Below are positions 36,532-48,400 of a stretch of 64,000 bases of DNA, piece after piece (positions within the stretch are counted from its first letter, which is position 1; every line of letters starts with the position of its first letter). The DNA is from Homalodisca vitripennis (lineage: Eukaryota > Arthropoda > Insecta > Hemiptera > Cicadellidae): NCBI RefSeq assembly GCF_021130785.1, contig NC_060215.1:73050001-73114000 (forward strand), read 5' to 3'. The notes beneath the pieces are model-generated. The model had not been told where the DNA came from and made no database searches. It saw only the letters and a program-made list of their open reading frames with translations. The translations under genes were made by a program, and so were the position numbers.

Positions 36532-36885
36532 AGAAATGAAAAACTTTTGGAAAACTAAAAAAAAACTGTGTAGGTAAAAGATTATGTAACAAAAGTTGGT
36601 TTTTATTTTATTATCCTATAAAGTATAAGAGTAGAGGTATTTTTACAAAGTTTCATTAGTGAACGGTTAAAAAAACAAACGTAATATTTAACTTTAAAAT
36701 TTGAAAAATATCGCCCTTTTAAAAAAAAATCAAATCTTTGATAGAATGATTACAAGATATTTCATGAATAATAGGCATTTATTTACATAGCAAAGTACAA
36801 AATGTACATGAAATTACAATGTGTGTCCTTTATTTAAAAAATAGTAACTAACAAGTTTAAATAAATGTAGAAACCATCAAAAAGT

Positions 36886-39075
36886 TTAATCAAGTTCTGT
36901 TTGTTCTAATTCAAAATCACTATCAAACCACATTATGTTCACAGTCAATAGTTGGCCATTTGTAAATTTCTTCATAAAACAGTGAGTGTTCCTGTGGAAT
37001 GTAACTTCTTAGCTTCTTTATGTCCTCTATCTTAGGTTTTTTTATCGGTACTACTCGGTTTTCTGGATATGCCAAATTGGCTGGGGGACAAACTGCTTCT
37101 TTTGTCTTTGACATTAAGAATGTATGTCGATACAATTCCATTAATATTTGGATAAGGCTTTGATACATCCTTTGCTGTCACTGTTGTACTCAAACATGAA
37201 CAGAGAGCTAATCTGAAATGACACCTTGTCTTCTTTTTTTGTTTGTTTGCCTTTTGTTTCTTGCGAAACACATGACTTTTTGTAAAATATCCCCTGCCAC
37301 TTCTTAAAGTCAAACACAACATCAGATGACACTTCATGGACTGTAAATTTGTCAAAGCGTGAGGAACACTGCAAAATGATTTGTGTTATCTCATGAACAG
37401 TAAAGATTCGGTCATTTTTCTTCAGGGCCTTGGAAATGATCCCAAAATCCCTATCACAGGGAAGAAAACTGTGACCACGTAAGGGAAAGTATTGAGTCAC
37501 TTTCCTAAAATCTCCCCGAGTCTGTTAGATACAGACACAAATCTTGACAGGGCTGATTTTTGTTCTGTCCAGAACAATTATCACTAAACAGTCGAAGTTC
37601 AGTATACTGATCAGACACCGACTTTAAATACTCATTGAGGAAAGAACAAACTTCATTAGGGGTTTTTTTTGCCACTCCATTCATGGTACAAAAATATTGT
37701 TGTCTTGTTGTCTTTTAGGTTGTGTATCCCAAAAACATTAACTGATATCTGCCTCATGTAATAGAGCTCTTGAACCGGTAATTTTGGAATTGAAATTGTC
37801 TTCATGTAGTCAAAGGCTAGGGATAACACGTGTTTTTCATTTTTTACCCTCTTCTGATTGCTCATGTTGTAAAGCTGAGTAAAATTTTTTTACTTTTGGC
37901 TTTATGGACAAGCAGTTCAGCAACTGCTGCTCTTTTCGCCACATCATTCAAGTTTTGGAGATTTTATTTTAATATTGAGCTCCTCACAAGTGCTACATAC
38001 ATCCACTTGTGGGCGACCAAATGGATAGTTAAAATTATCATGGTAATATTGCCAAAAGAAACTTAGGCTAACCTTAGGTATAACTTGCGGATGTTTTTCT
38101 TGATACATTTGCCCACATTTTTTTAATGTTTCAGGTCTGCAGACAGTAGTATTTTTTTTTGCCACAATAATGTGTTTCTTTGAGTGGAAAAGATTGTATG
38201 TGCTCATGCACTAAATGATAGATTTCGACAGGCAAAGCATGGGCTGACACCTTTACCTCTTTTGTCCTCAGGAGTTTTGCCTAGAAGTTTTAGATTTCTA
38301 ATCCTCCTAACTCGTTTCTCTCACTAATGGAGAACACGGATAAAAAAGCTTTGAAACATACCTCATTCCGTGTAAACTCCTACCATAAGATGATAAGAAA
38401 AAATGAAGCATTTTTCTTTCCTCTGTTCACGACGTCTTTCTCTAGGCCGTCTTTGTTGCACATCTACAGCGTCAATTAATCCTTGGATATACAAGTCTTG
38501 CTCATTTTTGGAAGGAATGTCATAAAATCTTTGGAATACATCAAGACAGTCTTCCTCACGCGAGGTTTTTTAAACATTTGTTGGCACATCTGTAACAACA
38601 TACAAGAACTGTAGGCTACAATACTTAACCATGACAAAGAAAACCTGTAGTCCTATTCATTAAACAATAACCTAACAATCTAGGTAAAACTCATCATGAT
38701 AGGTAAGAAAGCATTAGTGAGGTATGCCATATTGAGTTTTAATTTGTTTTAAAGTTTGATTTGTGATAATTAAACAACTTAAACATTTATTTAGCTTACC
38801 TGCAATCAAATTGTGGTTTCTTGGCTGGCACTTCTTTCCCCTTATGGCTGACATAAGATTGTCCCTTTACTCGAGCCTCTTTAAACAATATTTAGTTTGT
38901 AATTAGATGGATCTCGACGTTTCCTCTTACGAGGACTTCCAATCACAACATCATTCATCATCTGCTTGTAATGAAAGATAAAATATCTCAAGAAAGTAAG
39001 GTTAGAAAAACACAAACAACACGTCTTCATTAAGAATGAAGATGTAATGATGAAACAGCTGGCGTGTTTCAATTT
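36886..39075 (-). pseudogene. Decayed transposase with FSDNCSGQNKN signature
   Basis: Reading 3' to 5', pieces appear in a consistent order. An N-terminal exon has SPRKRKRRDPSNYK and QFDC, with a GTAAGC donor near 38800 and a TTGTTACAG acceptor near 38597. Next come an RRPRERRREQRK region and KKHIIVAKKN, then FNYPFGRPQVDVCSTCEEL, VNVFGIHNLKDNKTTIFL and YHEWSGKK. After those come FSDNCSGQNKN, YFPLRGHSFLPCDRDFG, FTVHEVSSDVVFDFKKW and KLRSYIPQEHSLFYEE. This matches a transposase-like family I know from aphids and other hemipterans, where the SDNC and DRDFG blocks probably carry catalytic acids. At least five frameshifts or stops break it, so it is not functional. The final block may continue in another frame to about 36886. 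Confidence 0.8.
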
Positions 39076-39310
39076 TTTTTGAAAGGGCGTAAGTCAAGCA
39101 TACACACAGCAGCTTTTAAAGGTTTGCAGCTGACTTACGCCTGTTTAAAAAAAATCTAATACTGACTTACGCCCTTTTAAACTGAATCAGAATTTCAAGT
39201 ATTTTTTTTCTACCATAAATGATAACGATACAAACGCCCTTTTAATGAAAATCAATGTATCTAGTAGTATAGAGTTCGAAAAAAATTAAAAGTGGAAATC
39301 GGAAAAATGA

Positions 39311-39346
39311 TGACTTACGCCCTTTTAAAAAAAAACCGATTCAATT
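39311..39346 (-). repeat. Right terminal inverted repeat
   Basis: Mirror of the left terminus. Three more copies of the TGACTTACGCC motif lie inside it at 39082-39096 (inverted), 39131-39148 and 39163-39180. The last of these is followed by an ACTGAATCAG block that resembles the terminus itself. Confidence 0.9.
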
Positions 39347-39871
39347 AGGACAAAGGCTATCAGCCTGTCTGTTAAAGAGTCAATAAGGCTGATGACCCAT
39401 TACACCATCTCCTGTAATGGTGATTAGTTTGAGACTTCCCATTATGTAATTGAAAGGTAAAAGTCAATAATAGTTACTTAAACAATTTGTCATCATTATG
39501 ATTTATGTCATTCGCATTTATTAAAAGAGGACCGCAATTTGTCACGTTTTTTATAATATTGTATATATTTTTTATAATAATCAGATAAATAGAGAAGAAT
39601 TGATTTTTTACACAAACGAACAACAATTCGTGCTCAGGTATTGAGGTGACAGACATGCACTGCAGATCAAGTATGCCTTAATTAATAGCGGGAATATTAA
39701 ACACCATGAATATTGAGAAGAGAATGTTAACCATTATGAATATAGATAAGATACAACTTCCAACCCTATCATTACATACTGACATCTCAAAGTTTGTAAC
39801 AAGTTAGTGTCTGGCTAATCAATAAACTTAGAAAATAAGTCGAAACATTATCTAAGATACACCTTCTTTTT

Positions 39872-40510
39872 CAATGCATCCAAAAAGTACGCAGATATTA
39901 TTTTCGTCTATGGTTTTGCCAATGGAAATACTCGTGAAGATAAACGAGAGTATGAAAGACGATTTCAGAATAGAAGAACACCTACTCACGTAACATTGGC
40001 ATCGGTTTTCAATAAATAAATGTGGTATAGTTGGGGACCATTTAATTGGACATTTGTTTTTGGAAACCGCCTTACTGGTCTTGTGTTGTACAGTACATTA
40101 CTTTCTAACTTTCTAAAGACGTTTCAGAGAATCAACTGCCAGTTCAACTTGAAGAAGTACCACTTGATAGAACATCGAGTGATATTCCAACATGATGGAG
40201 TACCGGCACATTATTTACAAAATGTTAGAGAGCACTTGCAGATAGGTTTTCCAGGCAGTTGGATTGGTCGAGGTGGACCATTTATTGGCCTCCTATATCC
40301 CCTGATTTAAATCCCTTTGATTATTACCTTTGGTGTCATTTAAAACAACTTGTATACCCAGAACCAGTTAATTCCAAGAAGAATGATTGAACCGAATTTT
40401 AAACGTTTGTGAATTACTCTTAAGAACTACCGAGATGCTATCAGCTACACGTGGTAAACGCACTAGATTGTGCATAAATGATCAAGGAAATCTATTTGAA
40501 CACCATTTAT
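39872..40510 (+). pseudogene. Deleted mariner-type transposase
   Basis: The 5' part reads KKYADIIFVYGFANGNTRED and YERRFQNRRTPTHVTL, the N-terminal helix-turn-helix block of a family widespread in insects. After an internal deletion, the catalytic-core part (open frame 40020-40310) reads IFQHDGVPAHYLQNVREHL, then PGSWIGRGGP. In another frame the expected end of the core (PDLNPFDYYLWCHLK-like) follows. The HDG Asp is kept. Stops and frame changes show it is dead. No terminal repeats were found. Confidence 0.8.
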
Positions 40511-41560
40511 AAGGTATTCAAATTGGAATAAAAGATCAGCAATAAAACGTTTATTTTTACGAAGAATGTTCATTTAATAAACAGATATTGCAATTACAAC
40601 GAAAAATGAAAACTCTTAGTAAAGATCGGTTAGTAAAACTATGTTTAAAATGTTATTGCTAATAAATGACTTAACAAATCAAAAACAACTTTATGAATGA
40701 ACTTCACAAGATGTGTTGTACGAGTATATATAATGTGTTCCGTCAATTATTGTTCTCTTGCCCAACACTAATTAGGTCGGTTTGTTAAACCTCAGTCAAC
40801 AGAATGTGACGAGCATGTTGTGACCCTGATAACAGTTCAAAGTTCCTCGGAAGATTATGTTATCGGTTATTGTTCTTTGGAAGGGGCCCCTACAAGCAAA
40901 CAGACTTCCCTAATACTGATAAAAATATCTTCTTGTGTACAAACCTTATTTATTATTTCCGGTTTAGGCATTAATAAAACGTTTGTTATCTTTCATTTTC
41001 AATTGAGTATCGACATGAATGTACTTAAATTTTAAAAACTCACAAAGTAAAATTTAAAATAAATCATATTACTTCAATACCTTCTTTTAGCAGTAAGTTT
41101 TTATCCTAAATGTCGTTTGTTTCTGTCACTGTTCATGACTTGTAAGTACGTCGATTTATTCCGTGCATTAAATTGTTGTTAAATGTATAGAACTTTTAAA
41201 ATAATTTATAATGATGATTCATTTAGAAACAGTTTAATCAACTGTGGGAGGGCGTTGGTTATGTAGAAGGGGCAACCCTTTTACATAATACGTAACTTCC
41301 ATGTTTAGTTGTAACACGTGTGATAGATTGGACCAAATTAAAATGCCGATCAAAGTTGAGTCATCAGAGCCCTAAGAGTTGTCAGCGTCCCCCGGGGGCA
41401 AGTACCAATTTGCATTTTTTAATAACATAGTGTAGTTTTTGTGAAATCGATACGGGAACTTTCCCCAAGAAAGGAATCGATCTCAAAAACGCTATTTTTG
41501 TTAGGGTCTAAGTGGAAGAGCATCAAAAGCGTTAAAATGAATGAAGTTTATTCCAGTAAT
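40511..41560. other. Intergenic sequence without recognised genes
   Basis: One stretch near 41380-41400 has a CCCCCGGGGG palindrome in otherwise AT-rich DNA. No exon or element is recognised. Confidence 0.35.
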
Positions 41561-42660
41561 TTTACAAGTAATCTTTGATATAGGCTAATTATAACTCCAC
41601 GGACAACAATATATACATATTTAGTAAAATAAAACAATTTAAGAAAAAAATAAACAGTATGCTATACTACAATAATATACGATACTGGAAGGCCGACATG
41701 AGCAAACCTTCCTCTACGTGGGCCTAGTTGTATCTAGCCGCCTCCATTAAAATTGCAGAAAAGGCTGGAGAAATTTAAAAAAAGAGTAAAAACAGCTGTC
41801 TATTGCTACTTGAAATTCGCTATGTAAATGTGATTTGGGTTGAAGCGGTGGCAACAATATATATTTTTTGAAACATATAATGGTATGGTACTGGTATAGT
41901 TTAAATACATTATAATATATTAACTATAGAGGAACTATAGAGTAGTGAGGTGAGATTGTGTCCCATCAGTAACAGTTACATGTCTGTCAAGGGTCAGTCA
42001 GGTCCGCTGTACCCAGTGAAAATGATCTCTGCCTCTGATAAGCCTAATTGTAATAACCACACAACTAATGCGGTTTTTATAATCTGGCAAAGACTGAGCG
42101 TTGATTAGATCAGAAGCCTGGAAAAAACGAGAAAAAAGTCAGAACAGTACATGTGATTAACAATGAGAATTTGTTGTGGAAAAGAATATATAAAGTGGCT
42201 AAATTCTGTTTCAAGGGCATATCTGTTTTTATATAAATGGGGAATTTCTGAGAATATGGAGTGAAAATTAGAGGAGATATGAACTAAAAGAGATTTTATA
42301 AATAACTGACGAACTGAAAGGATAGATAACTCCTGAAATAAAGTGTCGGTAGGAAAACGACGACCTTTGTAGAAACCAATTTGTAGTAAGTGTTGACATA
42401 AAAACAATATGTGGATCGTTGTATTATTAGTTCACCAAGCAATATTTCCAAATGAAAGCAACGATTGAATATAAGCGTAATATAGTCAGTTTTATCTCGC
42501 ATGCATTAAGAACATCACTCAGTTACCGAAAGGTAAAATTTAATCTTCTTAGTAAATTTAACTAAATTGTATGATGTATCCATGTCATTCTGTGTTCAAA
42601 GATAACTCCAAGATACTTGTAAACTGTTGTTCTCTCTATACTTTCACATGTACAGAATTC
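41560..42660 (-). pseudogene. LINE reverse transcriptase C-terminal remnant with 3' tail
   Basis: The minus strand reads, with frameshifts, TTVYKYLGVIFEHRMTW, then YAYIQSLLSFGNIAW. Open frame 42407-42105 follows, with PTDTLFQELSILSVRQLF, HLYKNRYALETEFS and HMYCSDFF. Next comes INAQSLPDYKNRI-like sequence and a 3' non-coding tail with GGCGGCTAGATACAACTAGG near 41720-41760. The order is that of the RT thumb and C-terminal region of CR1/jockey-like LINEs. Upstream parts are missing, as in typical 5'-truncated copies. Ends are approximate. Confidence 0.8.
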
Positions 42661-43382
42661 ATTAACATACTTTCTACAGCTATGGATGATCAGATTCACC
42701 AAATGATACATTTTTCAATCGTATTTTTTTAGCTAAAAACCTAAAACAAATCGCCAGTCATGTGAATAAAAATTAATCATCGGCAACCAACAAGATTACG
42801 ACCGATTATTTGGCTAAACATTGCAACTTTCAGTACCTTCACCTTATCGACTAACGGTGACATAACTATTATTTAGTTGTCTGACGGTTGGTATTTTTAA
42901 CGTGTTCATTACCTTATCATTTCAGTCTTCACAAAAAAAAAAAAAACTTTTGTGGCTGACGATACATTTTTCGAAAGGAAAATGTTTATACATTTTCGAA
43001 AAACTAGGTTGTTCCCGTATACAATAACAATTAGCTCTTGGATCATATTATAGGACCCATGTAGGTCAGAGGCGCTCCGTGTTGTGCTGTACGGTACGAG
43101 GAAAGTAGTCTGTTGGACGATCGATAAGCCGGTAGGCAAACGAAAACAACGAAACCATAAAAGATTATGATACCCCAATCCCTAAACATTAAAAAATAAA
43201 TAAATTTTGATGAGACTATACAGATTTTAGTTTTATACGCAAACCGACATCGGGTTTACCTAAATTGTGACGTGTGATCTGTCTAAATTAATATACAGTG
43301 TTACAGTTGATTCGCTCTCACATATTTTTGTTATCACTAATTTCCAAACCATGTTTGTATATACTATTAAAATCAGTGATAT
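42661..43382. other. Sequence without recognised genes
   Basis: It may include a further diverged piece of the LINE on the minus strand, but no motif could be read. A poly-A run lies near 42930-42946. Confidence 0.3.
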
Positions 43383-43468
43383 GTGTGGTTATGGCAATTT
43401 TCACGAACTCCAAAAGAAGTAAACTTGCGGCCTTCTACACAACGCAGGAAAAGGTTTGCGGAATTTGT
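43383..43468 (+). repeat. 86-bp inverted repeat, left arm
   Basis: From GTGTGGTTATGGCAATTT to GGTTTGCGGAATTTGT it is the reverse complement of 43894-43979 with about six mismatches. The spacer between the arms is 425 bp. Confidence 0.85.
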
Positions 43469-43893
43469 ATCGTCGCTTTTGTACAGTGATATCAATCTTT
43501 ATTTTTTTAAATTAATTACTACTTGATGGAAGAGGAATTTAATCATAAGTTTATTGATGCCTATTATTTTAGATTTTTTATTTAGAAGTCACTTTGACCA
43601 AATTCAACAATTACTGGGTCCATATGAATCATGTAATGACTCATTATAGATAACAAATCTCATATAATGTGAACAAAACTTGTGAGTAAATTTCTCTTTC
43701 ATCAAGTAGAACACCATAGTCATTAATTAACGCCATTAAGACGAAGCCAGTCCCTTGTTATTTTGCTGTTACATTTGTTTCTATAGTTCAAATAGTAAAA
43801 ATCTACACGTTTTTATAAACATGGAAAGTGTGATCAATTTCACGAAACTTTGTTAATTTACGGAGAGCGAAAACGAGCGGCGCAGCGCACTAT

Positions 43894-43979
43894 ACAAATT
43901 CCGCAAACCTTTTCCTACGTTGTGTAGAAGCCCGCAAGTTTACATCTTTTGGAGTTCGTGAAAACTGCCATACCCACAC
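43894..43979 (-). repeat. 86-bp inverted repeat, right arm
   Basis: Reverse-complement partner of 43383-43468. The sequence just inside this arm (43861-43893) is GC-rich (CGAGCGGCGCAGCGCAC) and only partly matched on the left, suggesting a deletion in the left arm. It could be a MITE-like element or an inverted duplication of a gene fragment. Confidence 0.85.
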
Positions 43980-44995
43980 GAGAGTGCGGTTATATTTTGA
44001 TTAACTTTTGCTGAAAGTTAAAATGACTACTGCACATTAGAGGCCAAATTGAAAGTAAATGTAGTGCTAGGCCGATTGTCTTTGAGTTACATAATTAAAT
44101 TAAAAAACTATGATTATAGGAACTATTGATTGATGAGCCATATCCTACACCACTAGACCCTAGTAATAATACGGGTGGGCACAGTACAACATATTCACAG
44201 GGCCTTTTATTTGTGTAAAAAACTTAAGTGGAATATAAAAACGTCTAAAGAAAAGTAAAATTATTAAATCTTCTTAGTCTTCTCTCCATTTGATTAATTA
44301 ATTATTCGAGTTCATATTGGATGGTAAGATAACATTTTTAAATTGGAAAGTCTCGCTATATATTTGATTTAGAAACTATGTTAAGATGAAACGAACGTAA
44401 TTCTGGTATGAATTTTAAAAAGTTGTATAATGTTGGATGTAAAATTAGTAAAAAGATTTAAATTATTAGTCCTTGATAAAGAGCTGTATACAAAACTATT
44501 CTCAATAAAGATGCAAAAAACTAGAAGTTATAATATTTTATATCTCCTGCAATTTTTATTATTGGAACTTGATATTTGTTGCAGTCTCTCTCTCTCTTTA
44601 CTCAAGCTTGAATAAACACAGATTACTACGGAGCTTTATTTTAAAATTGTAGCTTCCTCTATCTTCTATAGCGAGTCCACTTCACTGTAAAACATAGCTC
44701 ATTCTATGTTGAAAATTTAATGTATTTAATTATCACCATTTTCTTGGAATCATTCAAATTTTATTTCTTCACATGTATCAAGAGTTTAAAACGAAGTATC
44801 ACGTTATACTTTTCCTACTGAAAGTACTTTGTTATAAATATAGCTTAATAGTCAATATTTTGTTTCAAAACTCATACTTTTATCTTCAAAATTTGTATTT
44901 GCGTAAGCAAACAATACAAAAAAGCGGAAATTACGATAATTTATTTTGGCCAAATGTTGAGAAAGAACGTATCCCAAAGAAACTTTCATTATTGT
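43980..44995. other. AT-rich intergenic sequence
   Basis: No supported exon, RNA gene or mobile element. Short open frames are of AT-driven composition. Confidence 0.35.
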
Positions 44996-44999
44996 CAGT

Positions 45000-45205
45000 A
45001 GATAATGAGGGTAATGTTAGGGGGCTTGACTAATATAACTATAGATAATTAAGGCAATGTTTAACGCCTTGGCATTACAATAGATAATAAGGATGGTGTT
45101 GGGGATTAGCTAATATAACAATAGATAATGAGGATGGTGTAGGGAGATTGGCTAACATAACAATAGATAATCAGGGTGACGATTGGGGGCTTGGCTAATA
45201 TTACG
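45000..45205 (+). repeat. Five tandem units of about 41 bp upstream of the PCYPA gene
   Basis: AGATAATNAGG-type starts recur at 45000, 45043, 45082, 45123 and 45165. Each is followed by a GGTGTTGGGGATTGGCTAA-like block and ATAACAAT. Spacing is 43, 39, 41 and 42 bp. The array ends about 220 bp before the ATG at 45427, so it lies in the promoter region of that gene. Confidence 0.75.
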
Positions 45206-45426
45206 CCCCTGATCCCGGCTGCTGAACCAGAGAACATAACGTGCCTTGGTTGTGTAAACTGCCTACCTAAGTGATGTTTTGATACAACCAACTAAAGAAG
45301 CCGAGTCAAGGCTCCTTGCGTGAGTTATCATGAGATCTGTATCAACGAACGGCCTTCTGTCACCGATATAACCTACTGCGTCTCCTCTACCCGCAGCTGG
45401 AGATCGTCTGTCACCTTACTTCCACC

Positions 45427-45492
45427 ATGTTGCTAACCAAGTGCCTGGGTTTATTCTTGATCGCCGGCGTATTCTTCGCCTCTTCTGCTCAG
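45427..45492 (+). CDS. PCYPA-repeat protein, exon 1 (signal peptide)
   Basis: The ATG has a good context (CCACCATG). 22 codons encode a signal peptide and end at CAG/GTATCT. A CTCTACCCGCAG string about 30 bp upstream looks like an acceptor, so a further 5' UTR exon may exist. Confidence 0.75.
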
Positions 45493-48400
45493 GTATCTGT
45501 CAGAACGCTATAAAATAGTTAAGGTATTGAAATCTGTTTTGGTTTGGTTATTCTTTTAAATTCCAGGATACATTTCTTCAAGATAACTTCCCTGCATATT
45601 GAGAAAATATTACAAAAAATTCTTCATTAGTCCACACGGAGACTAATGAAGTTTCATCAGTTTTGTAACCAGGCCCCAGAAACAACTGCTGACGGTAGGA
45701 ACGAGACTTTTTACAATATGTATATAAGATATGACCAGAGTCAGGCGTATTTTCAATAATTTATCTCCCTGCAGTCATCTCATACTATCCAAATTAGTTT
45801 TCGAGATATTGTGTGGATAGACAGACAGACAGACACAGAAACGAAACTTTCTCAGTCCCTCGTTAAATATCGCTAAAGCTCTATTACAGAGAACTACTAC
45901 ATTGTGATATCACAGTAGTATTTTCTGTGTGGCGTGTATGAAATATTATATTACACTTTTATGAAATATACTGATAGGGAGTTGATAATAATGAATAAGC
46001 CCTTGGTTCATTTATTACAAACTCAGATTAACTTTCTCAATATCAACGTTACTAGACATTTTATGGTTATTTCACAAACGATGTGTAACAATTAAGAAAA
46101 GTAAAATTTTAGACTCAAAGGTAGAAATATTGCTCACGAAAAATAATCATTAATACAGCAGTTCACATTTTTTTACAACTAATTTCTGTGTAACTATTTA
46201 TTACCTCAATTTATTTTGAGTACCACTGACCACTTTGTAATCTGCTGTGTATACACAAACCGCTACCATGTTACCAACTTACCATGTTAGGAGGGTTTTG
46301 TTTTGGTTAACATTGACAAGTATAAAAAGTATAGTTGTCAATAAAATAAATTAAATATGAAATAAATGTGTGTAAAAAAATTAATAACTACTTGGTTGAT
46401 TAAAATGATGTAATATGCATGCATGTAAAGTATCTGTTCCACCCAGGAGGGATTACTTCTGGCTGGTTTATACCTTTCAGTTGAACCTACCATTAGGCAT
46501 AGCAAAACCCGATGTGTCACTTAAATCTGGGCAACCTTATGGATGTCCAGGAGAGGCACATCACTAACCGCAAATGTCGAGATTCTTTAGTAATTCTTGA
46601 GGGTGCAAGGGTAATTCGATAAGTCTAGTCTACTGCGGGAGATGACGTAAGTTGGTGGGGTTCGTTCCCTAAGTATCAGATGTTCTTGCTAGCCTCAACA
46701 AGGCTGTGCTACCCCCTGCCTGCTTTGATTAGAGAGGATGGCTCAAAGCTGGTTTCACCTTCTTCCGGGGAGGCATGACTTTGAGATTAGTGCCCTAATT
46801 CTTTCTCATGGATCTCGATAGGAGGCGGCCCCTACCCCATAACCTTACCCATCCTGAATATCCTGTCACTCCGGAAGCAGGGCTGTTTCTTATAGGACTA
46901 AGTGAAATTTATACGTATCTTGTCCTAAGAGAACAAAAACGTATCTGTTGTAAGTGTGTGTATAGTGTGTCGTACGTTCTTTGTGTAGTTTTTATTGTAA
47001 AGTGTATACTTCTTGATTATTTAAACGATGAAGTACAACATTTTTAAATTTGTTTTTATTAATTACATCTTCAAAATGTGTATATGTTTATATGATGTAT
47101 ATGTGTACGACGAAAAATAAAGGCTTAAAAGTACATGTGGTTTAACATTGTTCTTTTGGGAGATAACTCAAGGTTCTTTAAGTGGTATAACGGTTTTTGT
47201 TCATAGTGCACCTTAATTTGTTTTAACTCCAGAGTTACACACATTCAGATTTCGCAACATCAGTACAAGTTTTGATGGGTTGTCATTGACGTTTCTTTTC
47301 CATATGCACTAAATGCTATTGTGTCGCTACATAGGCTAATACAAATTCTGCAACGTACGCGAACTATCCGACTGAGTTAAAAATTAGAATGTTAACTATT
47401 AGCCTGATCATATGTGTAAGATAGTTACTATATTTAAATTAAAATGTCTGTTATTTGATGTTGCTGTTTCATATATCAATGCATACAATTTATTGAATAT
47501 TTAAGTTTTTACAGTTATACTTATAAGTAACTTGTAGCTTATTCTATAGGCAGAATTCCTTCAATAAAAACTATAAAATAGTGTCTAGTAATTATACAAT
47601 TATGCAGGCTACCATCACCTGGCATAGTTTTTATAGCTTTAGTTACTTTTAATTTGACAAACGTTTCATTTTCTGCTTAAATTACATTATTGAACAATTC
47701 CCATTAAACTTCTTCTGTGTAAAACTTGAGTATATTAATATATTACATGAATTAAAATTACCATTCTCAAATTGAGATCACTCAAGACTGTTAACTTTGA
47801 AAGCCCAAATAATTCATTTAAATTTTATTATTAGTAGATCGGAAACGTACAAAGAAATTTGAGAATGTTTTCCAGCTTCACTAAGGTCCCTTAATATTTA
47901 ATAAAAATTGTATTTTGAGGTGTTTTAGTTTGTAATCTCGGACAAAATATTTCCCTTTAACAGACAAAGAACGTGGGCAGTTTATTTGATAATGCAGTTA
48001 CCTACTTAAACATAGTTATATTACTACAAAATACAAGAATGAATACTACATAAAACTAAAAACCTAAGACCTAAATTTTCATACGATACTTTGGTTCTAT
48101 TAACGTCTATTAATGTTCAGACCTTGCAGCTATTTTACTCAAAAGAGTAAAATAATAAATTTAAGTTTTACTCAGTTTCATCATATTTCCTTCATTTTCC
48201 AGTAAAAACATGTATTTTACATTACATTAAAAACTTTAATGTTTGCGATATACGGTAATGAAATGTCTAACAAGCGTCTTATCAAACGTCTCAATTACCT
48301 ATCAATTTTATATTCTTACATGTTCTTCGGTTAAACGGATAACAGCTTTGAAATTAGCTATCTAAAGTTACTTGTTTTAAGCAAAATAAAAAATTACAAA

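Larger units (their letters stand above)
36497..39346 (-). mobile_element. 2.85-kb terminal-inverted-repeat transposon with SGQNKN-type transposase
   Basis: Terminal inverted repeats of about 35 bp are present at 36497-36531 and 39311-39346. They run AATTGAATCGG, a T run, then AAAAGGGCGTAAGTCA, and differ only in homopolymer length. AATT at the outer edge may be part of the repeat or a 4-bp target duplication. A decayed transposase fills the minus strand between them. Extra copies of the GACTTACGCCCTTTTAAA motif lie just inside the right end. The superfamily is not named here with certainty. Confidence 0.85.

Noticed and set aside
42909..43178. Minus-strand 89-codon frame next to the LINE remnant
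   Set aside because: No RT motif could be read and the frame includes a translated poly-A run.
46808..47047. 79-codon frame starting MDLDRRRPLPHNL
   Set aside because: It lies in a probable retroelement 3' end within an intron and has no recognisable domain.
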